This document shows, piece after piece, positions 12,295 to 24,081 of a stretch of DNA of 64,000 nucleotides. The translations under genes and the position numbers were made by a program. Under the pieces are notes generated by a model. The model saw only the letters and a list, made by a program, of their open reading frames with translations. It did no database searches and was not told the DNA's origin. Every line of letters begins with the position of its first letter. The first letter of the stretch is position 1. The DNA comes from Perognathus longimembris pacificus (Eukaryota; Chordata; Mammalia; Rodentia; Heteromyidae), in NCBI RefSeq assembly GCF_023159225.1, contig NC_063184.1, forward strand, positions 16,233,528-16,297,527, given 5' to 3'.

Positions 12295-12429
12295 GTATGC
12301 ATGTATATAAATATGTATATACATACATGTATATGTATAATATGGAGCTTCTATTTTTCTAGATTTTGAGAAGCCTGTATACTTATTTTCATAGTTGGCT
12401 GTGCTATTTTCCATCCCCAGTAGCAGAGC

Positions 12430-12465
<36 letters not shown>

Positions 12466-12525
12466 ATACACATATATATGTAATGTATGTACAGAGTGTA
12501 TATATATGTACATGTACATTTATGA
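12295..12525. repeat. compound (TA)n/(TG)n/(TACA)n tract
   Basis: Two blocks (12295-12340 and 12428-12520) of alternating purine-pyrimidine repeats with a less repetitive middle. Confidence 0.85.
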
Positions 12526-13214
12526 GCCTATAAGTCTGTGCATGTAATTAGAAAAACAAACCAATAACTATTACTTTTATATTGTGCTGTTACCTTTATA
12601 AATAGAAGTATATATTACTATCCTTAGCACATCATAAAATAGTCTCAGCCAAATGTTATCACTGTATAATTAGGTTAAAGGTCTAATTGATTTGATATAA
12701 AATTTAATCTGTCATTAGTTATTAGATACATCTATTTATGTAATCTGTAGGTCATATGTGAATATAGATATGGAACAAAGAAAAATATTTGTACCAATAT
12801 CAAAAGTACAAATTAATAAAATTTCTCAAAAGGGAAAACAGCAATAGATTTTTTTGTTTTGAAGGTTAAAATATTATTTCTTTTATGAAGAATAACACTT
12901 GGTCATTCTGATAATGCTAGAAATTACAGATAAAGTAAAACAAGTTTTCTTAACCTACCACCTAGAGAATTACCGCTCTTAATTCTTACTCCTTGCTCAT
13001 AAAAATGATGCACATTATTTTATAATTTTCCTCTTCTGCCTTAATAATGCATTGTATATGCCTTTCTATATGAACAAATTATTATCTGGTGGCATCCATT
13101 GTTTTGTTTCCAAGATGAACTGTGAGTTCTGCTGCCTTCCTGAGGCCCAGGCAATTTTTAGCTTGGATTTATTTGGAGGAAATCTGCATCTAGAGCAAAG
13201 CAAGATGGCATCTT
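12526..13214. other. AT-rich unique sequence
   Basis: Nothing recognised; the 69-codon plus frame at 13052-13261 runs into the LTR and has no family signature. Confidence 0.5.
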
Positions 13215-13560
13215 TCCCACACAATCCCTGTGTTGAAGTCCTACACGTTGAATGGTACTAGTAGGCTCTGAGACCTTTGGATGGTGGTGCAGTGATGAAC
13301 TTTCCTGACTAAGATCTGTGCATGTTTTCATGAAGAAGGTCCCAGTGAGCCCCTCCTGTCATCAGAAGTCAGAGCCAGAGATGGATGCCCAGGAAGTGGC
13401 ATGGTTTCCTGACCATGAGGTGGGTCCTGCGTTTGCTACCACCTGGATCTTAGAGTTCCAAGTCTCCAGAAATGTGTGTGTTTGGGGGGGAAAGCCCATG
13501 GTTGTTTACGTTCTACTCAATTTATGGTATTCTGCTATACTGCCTAGAGAGACTAAGACA
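13215..13560 (+). mobile_element. solo ERVL-MaLR-type LTR
   Basis: tgttgaagtcctacacgttg, aagaaggtcccagtgagccc, ggatcttagagttccaagtc plus tccagaaatgtg, and the terminal ttatggtattctgctatact and agactaagaca follow the MaLR LTR order. The 98-codon frame across it is a shadow. Confidence 0.65.
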
Positions 13561-13717
13561 ATGACCTTAGTCACTTCCTTGAACTTACATATAGTGGCAT
13601 CTGAGATGAGGTAAAAGTGAAAATTTAGCTTTCCATGTGGAAGTATATTTTTAAGAACTTTATATATCCAAAAACATACATAGCTTGGAAATGGTTTCTT
13701 TAGTTTGTAATTTTTAT

Positions 13718-13980
13718 TATTATCTGTAAGTAGTTGTACAAAGGCATTGCCATTTAACAAAGCAGTTTATGAATACAATATATCTTGTCACCCTCTTTCA
13801 ATATTCTCATTCACCCCCTCCAAATCACCCCTTCCCTTACTCTTCTAAATATTGTAGGATAAACATTGGAATCTTGTCTGCATTTTCTCCTTTTCTCCTC
13901 TTCATTTTACTCTTTTCCCATTGGCTCTACTCTAACCCTTTTGAGTATCCACTTCCTGCTGTTTCATTTTGCTGAACTTT
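13718..13980 (-). mobile_element. old L1 3' UTR, antisense
   Basis: Starts tgtaagtagttgtacaaagg and includes gcagtttatgaatacaatat, closely parallel to the 385-912 copy. The rest is the C/T-rich antisense 3' UTR. Confidence 0.65.
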
Positions 13981-14146
13981 GATTTTTAGCGTGGAAATCT
14001 TGACGAAACTTCTTACAGTTGAGATTTACAAAGCCAGTACAATATAGCTTTGCCACGTGTTTATAGGTGCAATATTTAAACACAAATGACTAAGTCCATG
14101 GTCTATATGTTTTTGACTATACTATATTAGTGTCAGATCTTTTATC

Positions 14147-14277
14147 TAACTTTATAAAGCTCTTCTTATAAAAAAAACTACATAAAAATAGAATCACATT
14201 GTAACAATATAGCATACATTTTCTTTAACTTTAGAAAGCTCTTCTTATAATAAGACTACACACAAATTAAAATCAGG
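14147..14277. repeat. two-copy tandem duplication, 79-bp period
   Basis: Copy 1 (14147-14200) and copy 2 (14226-14277) share taacttta-aaagctcttc, ttata and a following ctaca...aaat. They diverge by scattered substitutions, so the duplication is not recent. Confidence 0.75.
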
Positions 14278-14544
14278 TTTAAGCACACAAAATGAGTGTG
14301 TGCTTTAAATAAAATCTAACAAATTAAATACAATAATTAACTTAGCTAGTATTGGCAGAAAAAAGGAAAATAATCCAAACAGAGGAATATTATTTGACCA
14401 TTGTTTTGCAGTTCTTTATATTACCTTACTAGCATCTATACTTTGTAAGTGTGCTTTTTACATTTAAAATATCCCTGCTTGTGTTCCTTTCTCACTATGC
14501 CTTCTCCTTGACATGCCCCTTGTTGTGGCATGTCCTTTCATAAA

Positions 14545-14680
14545 TGGCTGAGATTTGAGGATTGCATTTTGAAACCAGCCTAGGGCAAAAAGCCGGAAGT
14601 GGAGTTGCTGCTGGAGAGTTAGAGCACAAACCTTGAGTGGAAAAAGCCAAATGAGAGCGCCAGAATCTGAGCCCAAGCAG
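14545..14680 (+). mobile_element. diverged 7SL-Geo SINE, 5' truncated
   Basis: ggctgagatttgaggattgc, aaaccagcctagggca and gccggaagtggagttgctg retain the junction between 7SL and Geo halves; the 3' end is decayed. Confidence 0.6.
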
Positions 14681-16312
14681 ATATCTACAAACTTTTTAAG
14701 CACCTGTACACAATAGCCCACAAATGCTCTATTCCTGTGAGAACGACAATTATTTTTCAAGTCTTAAAGTAATGTTAACCTTTTACCAGATTATGCACTT
14801 CTTTAAATTGCAAGAATGAAAGTCAGTACTATCTGATTTATAACCATGGCTCCGATGATTGGATAAGTAGATATCTAAAGATCCTAAGGATTTCTTTTAA
14901 ACATCCAGTGCAAGGACAGTAGAAGCTCTGATTCTTGTCTCCTATGCATGCTAGCAAAGAACAAGGCTTGCTGCTGAAGGCTTTTTCTGTTTCCCCCCCC
15001 TCCCTGCCTTTAGATTTCTGTGACGTACTTAATCTGGGTCTTGTGCCCTGTCAACTTCTAATAGTTCTAATTGCCCAACTATCTGCTCTTGCATGATCAT
15101 AAAATCCTTTTAACGTTTCTCTTTTCCCCTTAAGAAAATGTATCCCTGTTTCCGGGACGTGACCTTTAGCTGCTTTCAAAAATACGCAGGCAGAGAGAGG
15201 ATTCAGCCAGGCTCTCAGCAATGCAGCCCATCCGTCACGGACCTCCCACTCGTCCTCCTAATGGCCGAGGGTGCTTTGCTGGCTTATTCCCTTTTCATGT
15301 CATAAATAAGTTGGCCCTCTAGTCTGGTAATTTCTTCCCCCCTCTTCCTCCCCACCAACCCTCCTTTCTCTTCTGGGTCTTTTTAAGAGTTCCCTTCCAA
15401 GTCTAGAGGATTCGATTTGATATTTCTTCAATTTTTTCAGACCCTGAAAAATGGAGAGGGAGCTTTTGCTTTGTTGGATCATTCTAGAAGCATTACATTT
15501 CCAATGTGATTTTTACAAAATGCTACACAAATTTACCTCTTGTGTGTGCGAATGGCATTGTGGGAGATGCTGTGTTTGTAAAAACCCCTTCCCTGCTATT
15601 TACCCTGGCCTTAATTCACTGGTTGGGGTTTTATGTGTTTGGGTGTTTTTCCCCTAAATTAATGATTATGTGTTATCTATTGTTTTGTTTCTTCCTACAT
15701 TTCTGGGTTGTCTTGAAATACTTCTATCTCTATTTGAGTTTAAATCATATGTTTAATGAGATTGAATTGCTGTTTCCTATATCTCTCTTTCCTTTGTGTC
15801 CTAAATATTACTGAATCTGAGCCTGGGCATTTTTTCCTTCCTTTTCAGGGGATGTACACATTAAATTAGAAATCAGCAGTGCACCAGATTCCGTCTCAAT
15901 GTAATCTTGTCCTATACTGAGGTAATTAAAATTTTCCACTCTTACTATTGTGCAATTTTCTTCTCTCTTTCTCTCTCTCTCTATGTGTTTGTCTCTTTCT
16001 CTCTCCATAACAGTACATTGCATCAACCTATCATTCAGCAATTTTTAAAATCTCCCCATCACCAAATGATCCTTCTTAAAAATACTCTGTGGATTCTTAC
16101 CAACAGGAAAGCTTGTATAGAGCATTATTAAAAGTCATTAAAAGGCTCATCAAAGCCTCAGGATTCATGTAGTAACATTAACAAGGTTTTGTTAAATAAT
16201 AGTGGACCACTTTAGGTGAGCAATTACTTGTGGCTAGGAAATGGTTATGAACTATGCCCCTGTCGCACTGTATGTGTTGCTTGATGACCTTATAAAAATG
16301 GCTGCATATGTT
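14681..16312. other. unique sequence with a small CpG-rich patch
   Basis: 15145-15265 holds about seven CpGs (ccgggacgtgacc, tacgcagg, ccgtcacgg, ctcgtcc, gccgag) in an otherwise CpG-poor window. A (CT)n run lies at 15962-15983. The 102-codon frame at 15506-15814 shows no recognisable domain. Confidence 0.45.
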
Positions 16313-16349
16313 AAAAAAAAAAAAAAAGAAGAAGAAGAAGAAGAAGAAG
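16313..16349. repeat. A-run followed by (GAA)n
   Basis: About 15 A residues then about six to seven GAA/AGA units. Confidence 0.95.
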
Positions 16350-16488
16350 CAGAGCCCTGGGTATAAAGGGAATTTTGAAAAATCTAGGATGAGTCTTTGG
16401 ACAGTTTGCTGCCACTGCTTCTAGGCAACAGGCAAGAGATGTTTACAATCGGAGCTCTCTCGGCCCCCACCTCTGGAAGCTTTTTATC

Positions 16489-16514
16489 TGCTGCTGCTGC
16501 TGCTCCTGCTGCTG
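16489..16514. repeat. short (CTG)n repeat, interrupted
   Basis: CTG units with one CTC-type interruption. It lies inside small frames on both strands (16384-16606) that have no recognised family. Confidence 0.9.
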
Positions 16515-17507
16515 TGGGATTGGTAGAACCACAAGACCCAAGGCCTGATAACGGCTCCTCCTCCACCTCCCTTGTCTCTGGCCCCCAGCTCTTAGGGCCT
16601 ATCTAGCTAATCGCCCTCTTTACCACCCAGGCTCCTTTGTGGAAGTGAATGTCATGTTCAGAGAGGATGGTACTGTGGAGAGAGGAAAGGATTTGATTTT
16701 TCATTTTACCTGTGAGAACAAAAAGCAGCATCAGGAGTCAGGGACCTCCTTATCCTTGTGCTTAACTTCCTACCTACTCACCTGCCACTGCTTTTGGGGG
16801 GGCCCATTCACCAAGGTCTCCCAGCTAGCTAAAAGTAGAACTTAGAGACTCTCAACCCTCGTTTCTGAGAAACAGGTTTTTTGTTTGTTTGTTTTCTCAA
16901 AGGGATGTTCAAATTTCCCAGAATGCTAAGCAAATAGACAGGAATCAGACTTTGATTTTACTTTCTAAAAGCATGCAACCTTTATCAGTTTCAGAAACAG
17001 ATGGGTGTATCTAAGCAAATAATAACACTATGTCAAATTATAAAGGGGTAACTTGTTTCTGGCCTTCGGTTTCAGGTTTTCGTTTTTCTTTTATTTTGTG
17101 GAAAGCAGGAGGAAGATGTTTGAAAAGGGAAAGAAAGACTTGTTTGAGAGACTTGATGGAAAGAAATCCTGAGGGCTAGGGTGTTATGCCACATTACTGG
17201 TGCAGTTGCCAGAAAACCTCTGCCCCCTTGTTTAGATAATACCCATGGCTGGTTCCAGCTGACCAATGACAAGAGCTGATACATTGTTAACATGGCAGCT
17301 CATCAAAGGCTGAGTGAAAAATCAGTGCTGTTGTGGAGTGCCTCAGTTTCTCTACTGGAGGGGACATTGGACGAAAACATCTTTTCAAGTCCTTTGTCTG
17401 AAGATGTCTCTAGTTAGCAATGGGCTAGGTAGAGTGGAGAAGTCTTAAAGTTTGTTAAAAATCCAGACTGTGATTTCTGATGCCTGTGTTATAACCTCAG
17501 CTTTACT
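16515..17507. other. unique sequence, nothing recognised
   Basis: Mixed composition; short frames at 16639-16845 and 17072-17293 have no domain or conserved flank. Confidence 0.5.
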
Positions 17508-17700
17508 GTCTGTCTGTCTTTCTGTCTCTCCTCCCTCCCTCCCTCCCTCCCTCCCTCCCTCCCTCCCTCCCTCCCTCCCTCCCTTCCTTCTTTCCTTCCT
17601 TCCTTCCTTCTTTTTTCTTTCTTTCTTCCCCTTCCCTCCCTCCTTACTTTCTTTCTTTCTCTCTCTCCTTCCTTCCTTTTCTCTCTCTTTTTATCAGTAG
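17508..17700. repeat. polypyrimidine (CCCT/TTCC/TTTC)n tract
   Basis: About 190 bp that is almost entirely C and T on the plus strand, beginning with (TGTC)n then (CCCT)n. The 82-codon frame through it is a compositional artefact. Confidence 0.95.
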
Positions 17701-17714
17701 AGGGGATATTTCAT

Positions 17715-17815
17715 TGGATGACTATAATGATTTAGTGAGATAATATGCATAAAGCACATAGACCCATCTTTGGAACAAGGTAAGCACTTGAGGAATTCTA
17801 GGCATTATAATTAAT
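17715..17815 (+). mobile_element. MIR relic
   Basis: gtgagataatatgcataaag, cacatag, then gtaagcacttgaggaattc and ggcattataatta follow the 3' core of the MIR consensus. Confidence 0.6.
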
Positions 17816-18154
17816 AACTTTCTGACGACTGAATAGAAGGAGCTGGTAGCTAAAATAAATCTCATGCTCTTTGCTAGCATAGTTACTGTCACTAACTACA
17901 TTGGTTAGCATTTAATATTATTGGGGCAAGCCATTCCCCAAATTTGACCTATCAAAATGAGAGGAGAAGTCACTGTAAAATTATATTTACAATTGAACAG
18001 AAATCAATGTCCCTTCATGAAATCAAGATGGTTTCTTTACTCTTCATACATCTGCAATTCTTTATTTCCTTCCAGTTACCTATAGAATACCAGTGGCTGA
18101 CTTTTTCGGTAAGAAGTGTATTAGTGATATGATTACATTTGATTTCCAGCCAAA
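17816..18154. other. unique sequence, nothing recognised
   Basis: No supportable feature. Confidence 0.5.
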
Positions 18155-18310
18155 CCCTTAGAAGAGCGTTATCTCCCCATTTTATAGAGCAGGAATTAGG
18201 CCAGCAGATATGAAATGATTTTTCCCCTGATTTTCCTAGCTATTAAGCAACAGAGCTGAAGATGACTATGCCTTCTGATTTTAAATCATACACTTTTTTC
18301 ACCACCTCCT
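18155..18310 (-). mobile_element. MIR relic, antisense
   Basis: tatctccccattttatagag, a decayed cctagctattaagcaacaga and gctgaagatga parallel the reverse complement of MIR. Confidence 0.65.
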
Positions 18311-18969
18311 TGGATTTTTATCATGGGAGATGGGACACTGGATAGATGGAACACTGGTGGACTGGAAAGAGAGAATGGGAACAGGGTGAAAGGGGAGAAA
18401 TGAATTAAATAAACAGAACAATAAATTATTAAGCTGTGTATCCCATTGTGACTGCTGAAGGAAGCCTGCAGACTCTAGCATCTATCAAGTGACTAGCGTC
18501 AAAGCCTCAGTGTTATTTAAAGACCCGTTAGGAAAAAGTCCGGCCCTGCCTCCTTGCCCTCACTGCCCAACCAGGTAGAAAACACAAGACCCTTTCTCAG
18601 GGACCGCACCCCTGGTCATTTCTGTCTGGATTTCTCTTACGTTTCAAGCATATTCTTTTGCCATTTGAGACAAAAGCTTGAGTAGGCCAAGCCAAGTGAG
18701 CTTGGCAGGAAATTTTGAATTATGATGCTCTAAATACAGCATATTTGGTTAAGGCTGTGGGTCATAGACAGTATGGAACACCTGTAGTTGAAATCCATTC
18801 CCGGATACCATTTCATTTTAATTGAAAAGTGTTGACTTCCATTTATAAGACTTTATTTGAGTTGGGCCCTTGTTACCTTAGAGATCAGCAGCTTTCTTTT
18901 ATACCCTCATAGCAACTGAGAGCTGCTAAGAAGTATGTGGCCATAAATTTTCACTGCCATAGGCAGGTG

Positions 18970-18972
<3 letters not shown>
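18311..18972. other. unique sequence, nothing recognised
   Basis: No supportable feature. Confidence 0.5.

Positions 18973-19031
<59 letters not shown>
18973..19031. repeat. (TG)n microsatellite
   Basis: About 29 uninterrupted TG units, followed by a short GA run near 19042. Confidence 0.97.
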
Positions 19032-19033
<2 letters not shown>

Positions 19034-20249
19034 GGAAAAAGAGAGAGAGAGTACGCGAGAGAAATTGCTCTTCTTCTTTTCCTTTTGAAATTCTTTCTTA
19101 AAGGATACCTGGAATAGAAAAATCATGGTCTAGGCAGGCAGTGAACTGCTTCATTTACTCTAACTCTGGATCCCAGGCAAAGGGAAGACAGGAGAGATGG
19201 GAAATAGTGTTGTAACCCCCTCTGCTTGAAGACCTTCCCAACACTGGAATGGGCAATGCAGGTATTATAAAACATAGCCTCACCAGGAAAGGCTCCACAG
19301 GGGACTCAAAGGGAGTGCCTTCCTGTTTTAAAGCTAAGAGAGATTTTTATCCTCTGTCTCCAGGAGGATCAGTTGTTTTTTCTTCCTTAAACATATTAAA
19401 TGTAATATGAGCAGAGAACAAAGAAGCATTTCCTCATTAAAATGGAAGTAATGAGAGACAGAGTGGTGTTGCTTGGATTATTAAGAAACAGCAATATACC
19501 CCCCCACCCCCAAAGAAAAAGCAATATCTAGGGGAAGCATCTAAGGACAGCAGGAAAGAACTGCTCACAAAGCTCTACAGCCAGCCAAGTTATGGTGAAT
19601 AAATAGATGAAACCGGGCCACAGAGGCCACACATACAGAACTAGATGAGGATAGTGAGGGATTTAGGATAATTCTTCAAGTCTATTGTATTTTTGTGACT
19701 CAGTCTCCACTGCAGTCCCAGTGTGTAACCTTAGAATTTGCTGGGGGGGGGGGCGGTGTTTTATGTTAATGTAGCAACTCTCTAGCATGTTGTGTTGAAA
19801 GAACTTGCAAGTGGGCTATGTGGAGCTGTTCAGGGACATTATCTCCACAGTTGGTAGATTGAGTCAATTGTAATTCTTCTCAGAGCTACCTGGCTCCTGT
19901 GCGGATGGAGTGTTTCTGCCACCAGGCTATAATACATTTTATGTTCCTATGCCTAGAAGCGGGCCATGAAACATCATTGCCTAGATTGGTTGAAAGCAGA
20001 TTAATCTGTGATAAGTCTATACTAAAGGAACCCAGAGAGGAAGGTGAAGAATACTAGGTTGCAAATTGTAGGGGAAAGTGAAAAATCAGCATTCTGATTG
20101 GTAGGATGCCTACTCCCCACCCACCTGAATCTGGAAACAGTGGGATCCAAGTTTGAATCTCCCACTAGAGCATTCTTTTTGATAAGGAGAATCTCAGAGA
20201 TAGTGAGCTTCTCAATTCCTCTAACAAAATGGCCTGATCACTTTATATA
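19032..20249. other. unique sequence, nothing recognised
   Basis: Contains C-runs at 19500-19510 and an 11-G run at 19742; otherwise featureless. Confidence 0.5.
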
Positions 20250-21166
20250 TTAAAATAATTTTTTAAACAAGAACCAGTGAATAAAATCAAGCAACTTCCT
20301 AGCCCTCCACATTAAATCTGAGTAGACAACCAAGGACCCAGAAACATAAAGGAAAAAACAAATGGAAAGAACCGTGACACGGAACGTTAAACACATAGAA
20401 ACAGACGGTGAAAAGCACTTTGAAGAAGCATTTAAAAAAAATTCAGGAAGCAGAAGGAGAAACCTTTTAGAAGAGCTTTTATAATTAATATCTGCAGATA
20501 AATAGTGAAAGCCTGCAACTTTTAAATGAAGAAGAGAATGTAAAGAGAACACAGAGTACTTTGAAAACAATAGTGAGAACAATATATGTCTCTGAAAGAT
20601 AAAATTATGAAGTTGATAATATTGTTGAACTCTTCCCCAGAAAAATACGGTAGAAGATAGGAGAGTGGTCTGCAAGGTGAATTCTTAAAAATGGGAGATT
20701 TCTAAGAAAGGATAGAAAAAAGTAAAGGAGAAAAAAATAATCAAATACATTATTTACATCTTCTATCCTAAAAGGCTAGTTTGACAATGGAGTGTCACTA
20801 TCAAGAATGGCTCAGTCCATCACAGGGCCTAAAAAGATGATTCTAAGTCTTTTGAAAAATATAAGTAAATAAGCAAATAAATAAATAAATAATCAAAACA
20901 GCATCAGATTTCTAAAGTCTAACCTCAAGAACTAAGGAAAAACAGAAATGCCTTCAAAAATCTGAGGGAAATCAATTCAGAGTGATTGTATAGAATTCTT
21001 CTAGTCCTGTTATAAGCTAATAAAATATAACTATAAAAAAGACAATATGCGATGTATAATCTCACTAGAAATTTGCCTTTGATTATTTTTTTTTTCATTT
21101 TGGAGAAATTACTAGAATGTGTATTTGCCAAAAGAAAAGGTTAAATCAAATAAGAATCCTTAACAT
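20250..21166. other. A-rich segment, origin not recognised
   Basis: The plus strand is A/G-rich, which opens a 141-codon frame on the minus strand (20250-20675). That frame is F/L/S-rich, as expected from reading the complement of an A-rich strand, and has no domain I recognise. The A bias would fit the sense strand of an old L1, but no L1 landmark was seen. A short (AAAT)n run lies at 20876-20893. Confidence 0.4.
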
Positions 21167-21183
21167 AAGAACAGCAAGTACAA

Positions 21184-21270
21184 CAGTACAAGAAATGTAT
21201 CCAATGCCCAACGTATGATACTGTAACCTCTCTGTACATCAGTTTGATAATAAAAATTTGAGAAAAAAAA
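21184..21270 (+). mobile_element. 87-bp 5'-truncated L1 3' end
   Basis: It begins cagtacaagaaatgtatcca and ends with the L1 terminus gtttgataataaaaatttg plus an A run. It is nearly the same as the last part of the 42270-45411 L1. A perfect 17-bp target duplication, aagaacagcaagtacaa, lies at 21167-21183 and 21271-21287. This is a genuine but very short insertion of a young L1 subfamily. Confidence 0.92.
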
Positions 21271-21431
21271 AAGAACAGCAAGTACAAAAATAAAAAAAAC
21301 AATCAGAGACAAAACAAAAAATAAGATGGCAAATGTTATCATGGAACTAAACAGTGATAATACAAAGGATTAATATTGTTAAAATTTAACATTATTTGAA
21401 GCAAAAATTGTTTTTTGCTATTGAGAGACTT

Positions 21432-21580
21432 TGAGGATGGGGCAGGGGGTTTTGGTTGTGAGGCTTGAACTCAGGGCCTAGGTACTATCCCTTTTATTTT
21501 CTTCAAGACTAGTGCTCAACTTTGAGCCACAGCTCTACTTCTGGTTTTTCTGGTAGTTAATCAAAGATAAAAGTCTCACA
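21432..21580 (-). mobile_element. 7SL-Geo SINE, Geo-side part (split by L1)
   Basis: Antisense Geo half (aggcttgaactcagggccta, ctttgagccacagctc) and the start of the 7SL half. The other part resumes at 22334. The whole SINE is bracketed by attgagagactt at 21420-21431 and 22415-22426. Confidence 0.9.
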
Positions 21581-22333
21581 AACAAGGTCGCACTAAAGCT
21601 ACCAGCACAATCATGTTTATTGCAGTATGATTTTTGCTATAGCTAAACCATAGAACCAACCGAGATGCCCCTCATTAGGTGAATGGATCAAGAAAATGTG
21701 GTATATTAACACAGTGGAATTCTATACTTCCATCAGAAAGAATAACATTGCCCTATTTGTAAGGAAATGGAAGACTTGTAAAAAATGATATTAAGTGAAG
21801 TGAGCCAGACTCAAAGAGACATAGGTACTAATGGTTTCCCTCATTGGTAATAATTAGTATATGGCTAGGATAGTCCTAGCAGAGGATCACAGTAGCTCAA
21901 TAGCTATGGACATATGATCATATAAGATGATTTGAAGCAAAATGAACTGTAAGATATGGGATAAGAGGTTTTTCATAGTTGTCATTCTTAATGTAGTATG
22001 TGAAATTTTTTCTTTTTTCTTTCCTATGGTTTATCCCCTGTTGTCACTGTATTTGATTGCAGTACCCTGGGATTGTATATGAGGGAAGGGGAACATCAAA
22101 ATGGGGAGACAAAGGATAAAGAGAAAACTGATGTAATAGTGATACTCACTAGACAACATGTTGGAAATTAACTGTATAACTTGGGGGGGGTGGAGTGTGG
22201 AAAAGTGGGAGGAAAATGAGGGATGGAGTAACAAGTATGACAAAAAATGTACTCACTACCTTACGTATATGACTGTAACCCTCTGTACATCACCTTGACA
22301 ATAAAATTAAATTACAAAAAATAAAAATAAAGT
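21581..22333 (+). mobile_element. L1 3' end inserted in a SINE
   Basis: Starts in the ORF2 C-terminal region (cacaaacaaggtcgcactaa, aacacagtggaattctatac), passes through the 3' UTR with a G run near 22184, and ends ctctgtacatcaccttgaca plus ataaaat and an A-rich tail. gtctcaca at 21573-21580 and 22334-22341 is the target duplication within the host SINE. The frame is decayed. The tail sequence differs from the younger 42270-45411 copy. Confidence 0.88.
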
Positions 22334-22414
22334 GTCTCACAGATTTTCCTGAGCAGGTTGCTTTTGAATTGCAATCTTCAGATCTCAGCCTTTTGAGTAA
22401 CTAGGATTATAAGT
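22334..22414 (-). mobile_element. 7SL-Geo SINE, 7SL-side part (split by L1)
   Basis: Continuation of the 21432-21580 SINE: gtctcacagattttcctgag, tcttcagatctcagcctttt, gagtaactaggattataag. Confidence 0.9.
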
Positions 22415-22426
22415 ATTGAGAGACTT

Positions 22427-23949
22427 CTAGTGAGAGAAGTATATGTACATAAACATTATAGAAGTGAATGTTCATGTAGATTACAGAAGTGTTTGGAGGT
22501 GATATAAGAGAAGCTGTTTTAGCTGTGGATTGGCTGGCTCATTATGCTGAGCTGGTTAAGGCTGTTGTAGTGGGAGGTCAGATGCTTGTTACTTCACAGG
22601 ACCTGGATAACTAGGTTCCTCATGATGATCCCCCATAGGGTGATCTGTAGGCTGAGTGCTTTCTCTGGGTCAGCACCACAGTGTGGTAACCCTGCAGTAT
22701 ACCTCACTGGGTTCAATGAGAGCCATAGATTTCTTCAGCACGCAAAAGCCTTGTGTTTGGCCTCTTGGTTTATGCCCTGGTGTCTGATGTCGAATGAGTA
22801 CACAGTAAATATCATCTAGATGAATGATCAAATAAGAAAATAAAAGACAAAAATCAGAAGGGGATGTGGAAAAAAAAAGAACCCAGAATCACGAGTGAAA
22901 CAAATGAGAGGAAAAGGGGATGTTTTATTATTTCAAAGGACCTAAGTCATCTAGATTTCTGTCTCCTTCACTGTGATCTCTTAGAAGTCTCACCACCATC
23001 AGACATCCTTTTATATCAAGTATAAACCTTCGGCTTTAGAGTTGAAGATCATACTCTCTTCGCTGCGCTTTGGATGTGGAAGCCCATCACAGGGTATATT
23101 ATGGGCAGTCCTGAAGTCCTGGCAGGTGAATGGAATGATACATACTGGGGAAAAAATTCAAGTCACTCATGTGCTAAGATTCCTTGCCAACTTCTTAGAG
23201 CTGGTGAGAAGTCACTCACATAAGCAGAGTTTCCAAAAGAGCTTGAAATAGCTAGAGGTGACACAACTTTTGAGAAGGGCAAACTGAAGTTTGGGGGAAG
23301 GCCATGACAGACAGCCCTCTCAGATTTGCCTTTCTGACTGGACATGCCAAAATACTGCTTGGCTTATACAGCTTCTGTTTCTACAGGTAGAAAATTTGGT
23401 GTTTTTACCTGCACTAAGGAAAGTCATCTCCTTCGCCTGTGTATGTTTGTGCCCTTCTGCGAATTACATAATCATGGCCTTTTTGACAGCCATGAAATCC
23501 CACAAAAGCTTTTTGAAGAATAGTTCTTTCAACTAACTTTGTCTTCTCTGGATGGAATGTCTCTTTTCAGAAGTCATTTTTAAGTCATCTAATCACAATG
23601 ATTGCATTCACCTGGGATGAACATGTTCCAGCTGGAAGAAAATTCTTAAGTTTTTTTTTTCTTAGCAGTTTAAACAAGGCTGTTCTCTGTTTTATTGTGA
23701 TTCAATTGAATATACATCATTTTTGACATTATAAAGATTCACATACAGATTTAAGTTTTGCCATAAACTCTTGCTTGGCTGGAAATTATTTAAACCATAG
23801 ACCCTAATTTTTTAAATAAAAATTAAGGTAAATTAGAGAAAAATCTATACAATGCAACGATGCAAAGGATTATTATGGTAATATGAAATGTATCAATAAA
23901 CATATAAGCATTTAATGAAAGTAAATTTGTCTTTTATTTATTTATCTAT
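22427..23949. other. unique sequence, nothing recognised
   Basis: Mixed then AT-rich. Frames at 22586-22819, 23042-23251 and 23291-23536 lack recognisable domains. Confidence 0.45.
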
Positions 23950-23992
23950 TTTGCAGCACTGGGGTTTGAACTCAGGGCCTTGCACTTGGTAG
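23950..23992 (-). mobile_element. short ID/IDL fragment, antisense
   Basis: gcagcactggggtttgaact followed by cagggccttgcacttgg matches the antisense B-box end of ID-type SINEs; the rest is missing. Confidence 0.5.
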
Positions 23993-24081
23993 GAAAGTAG
24001 AATAATATTGTTTAAAATACATTACACTTATAAACTGATATGTTGAAAGACCTTTGTACACCCGTTTAAAGATAATAATTT

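Noticed and set aside
16384..16606. Alanine/leucine-repeat frames over a CTG tract, possibly a coding trinucleotide repeat
   Set aside because: Short, interrupted repeat; both strands open; no homologous protein recognised and no exon boundaries.
20250..20675. 141-codon minus-strand frame
   Set aside because: Opposite an A-rich strand; F/L/S-rich with no recognisable family, start context or splice sites.
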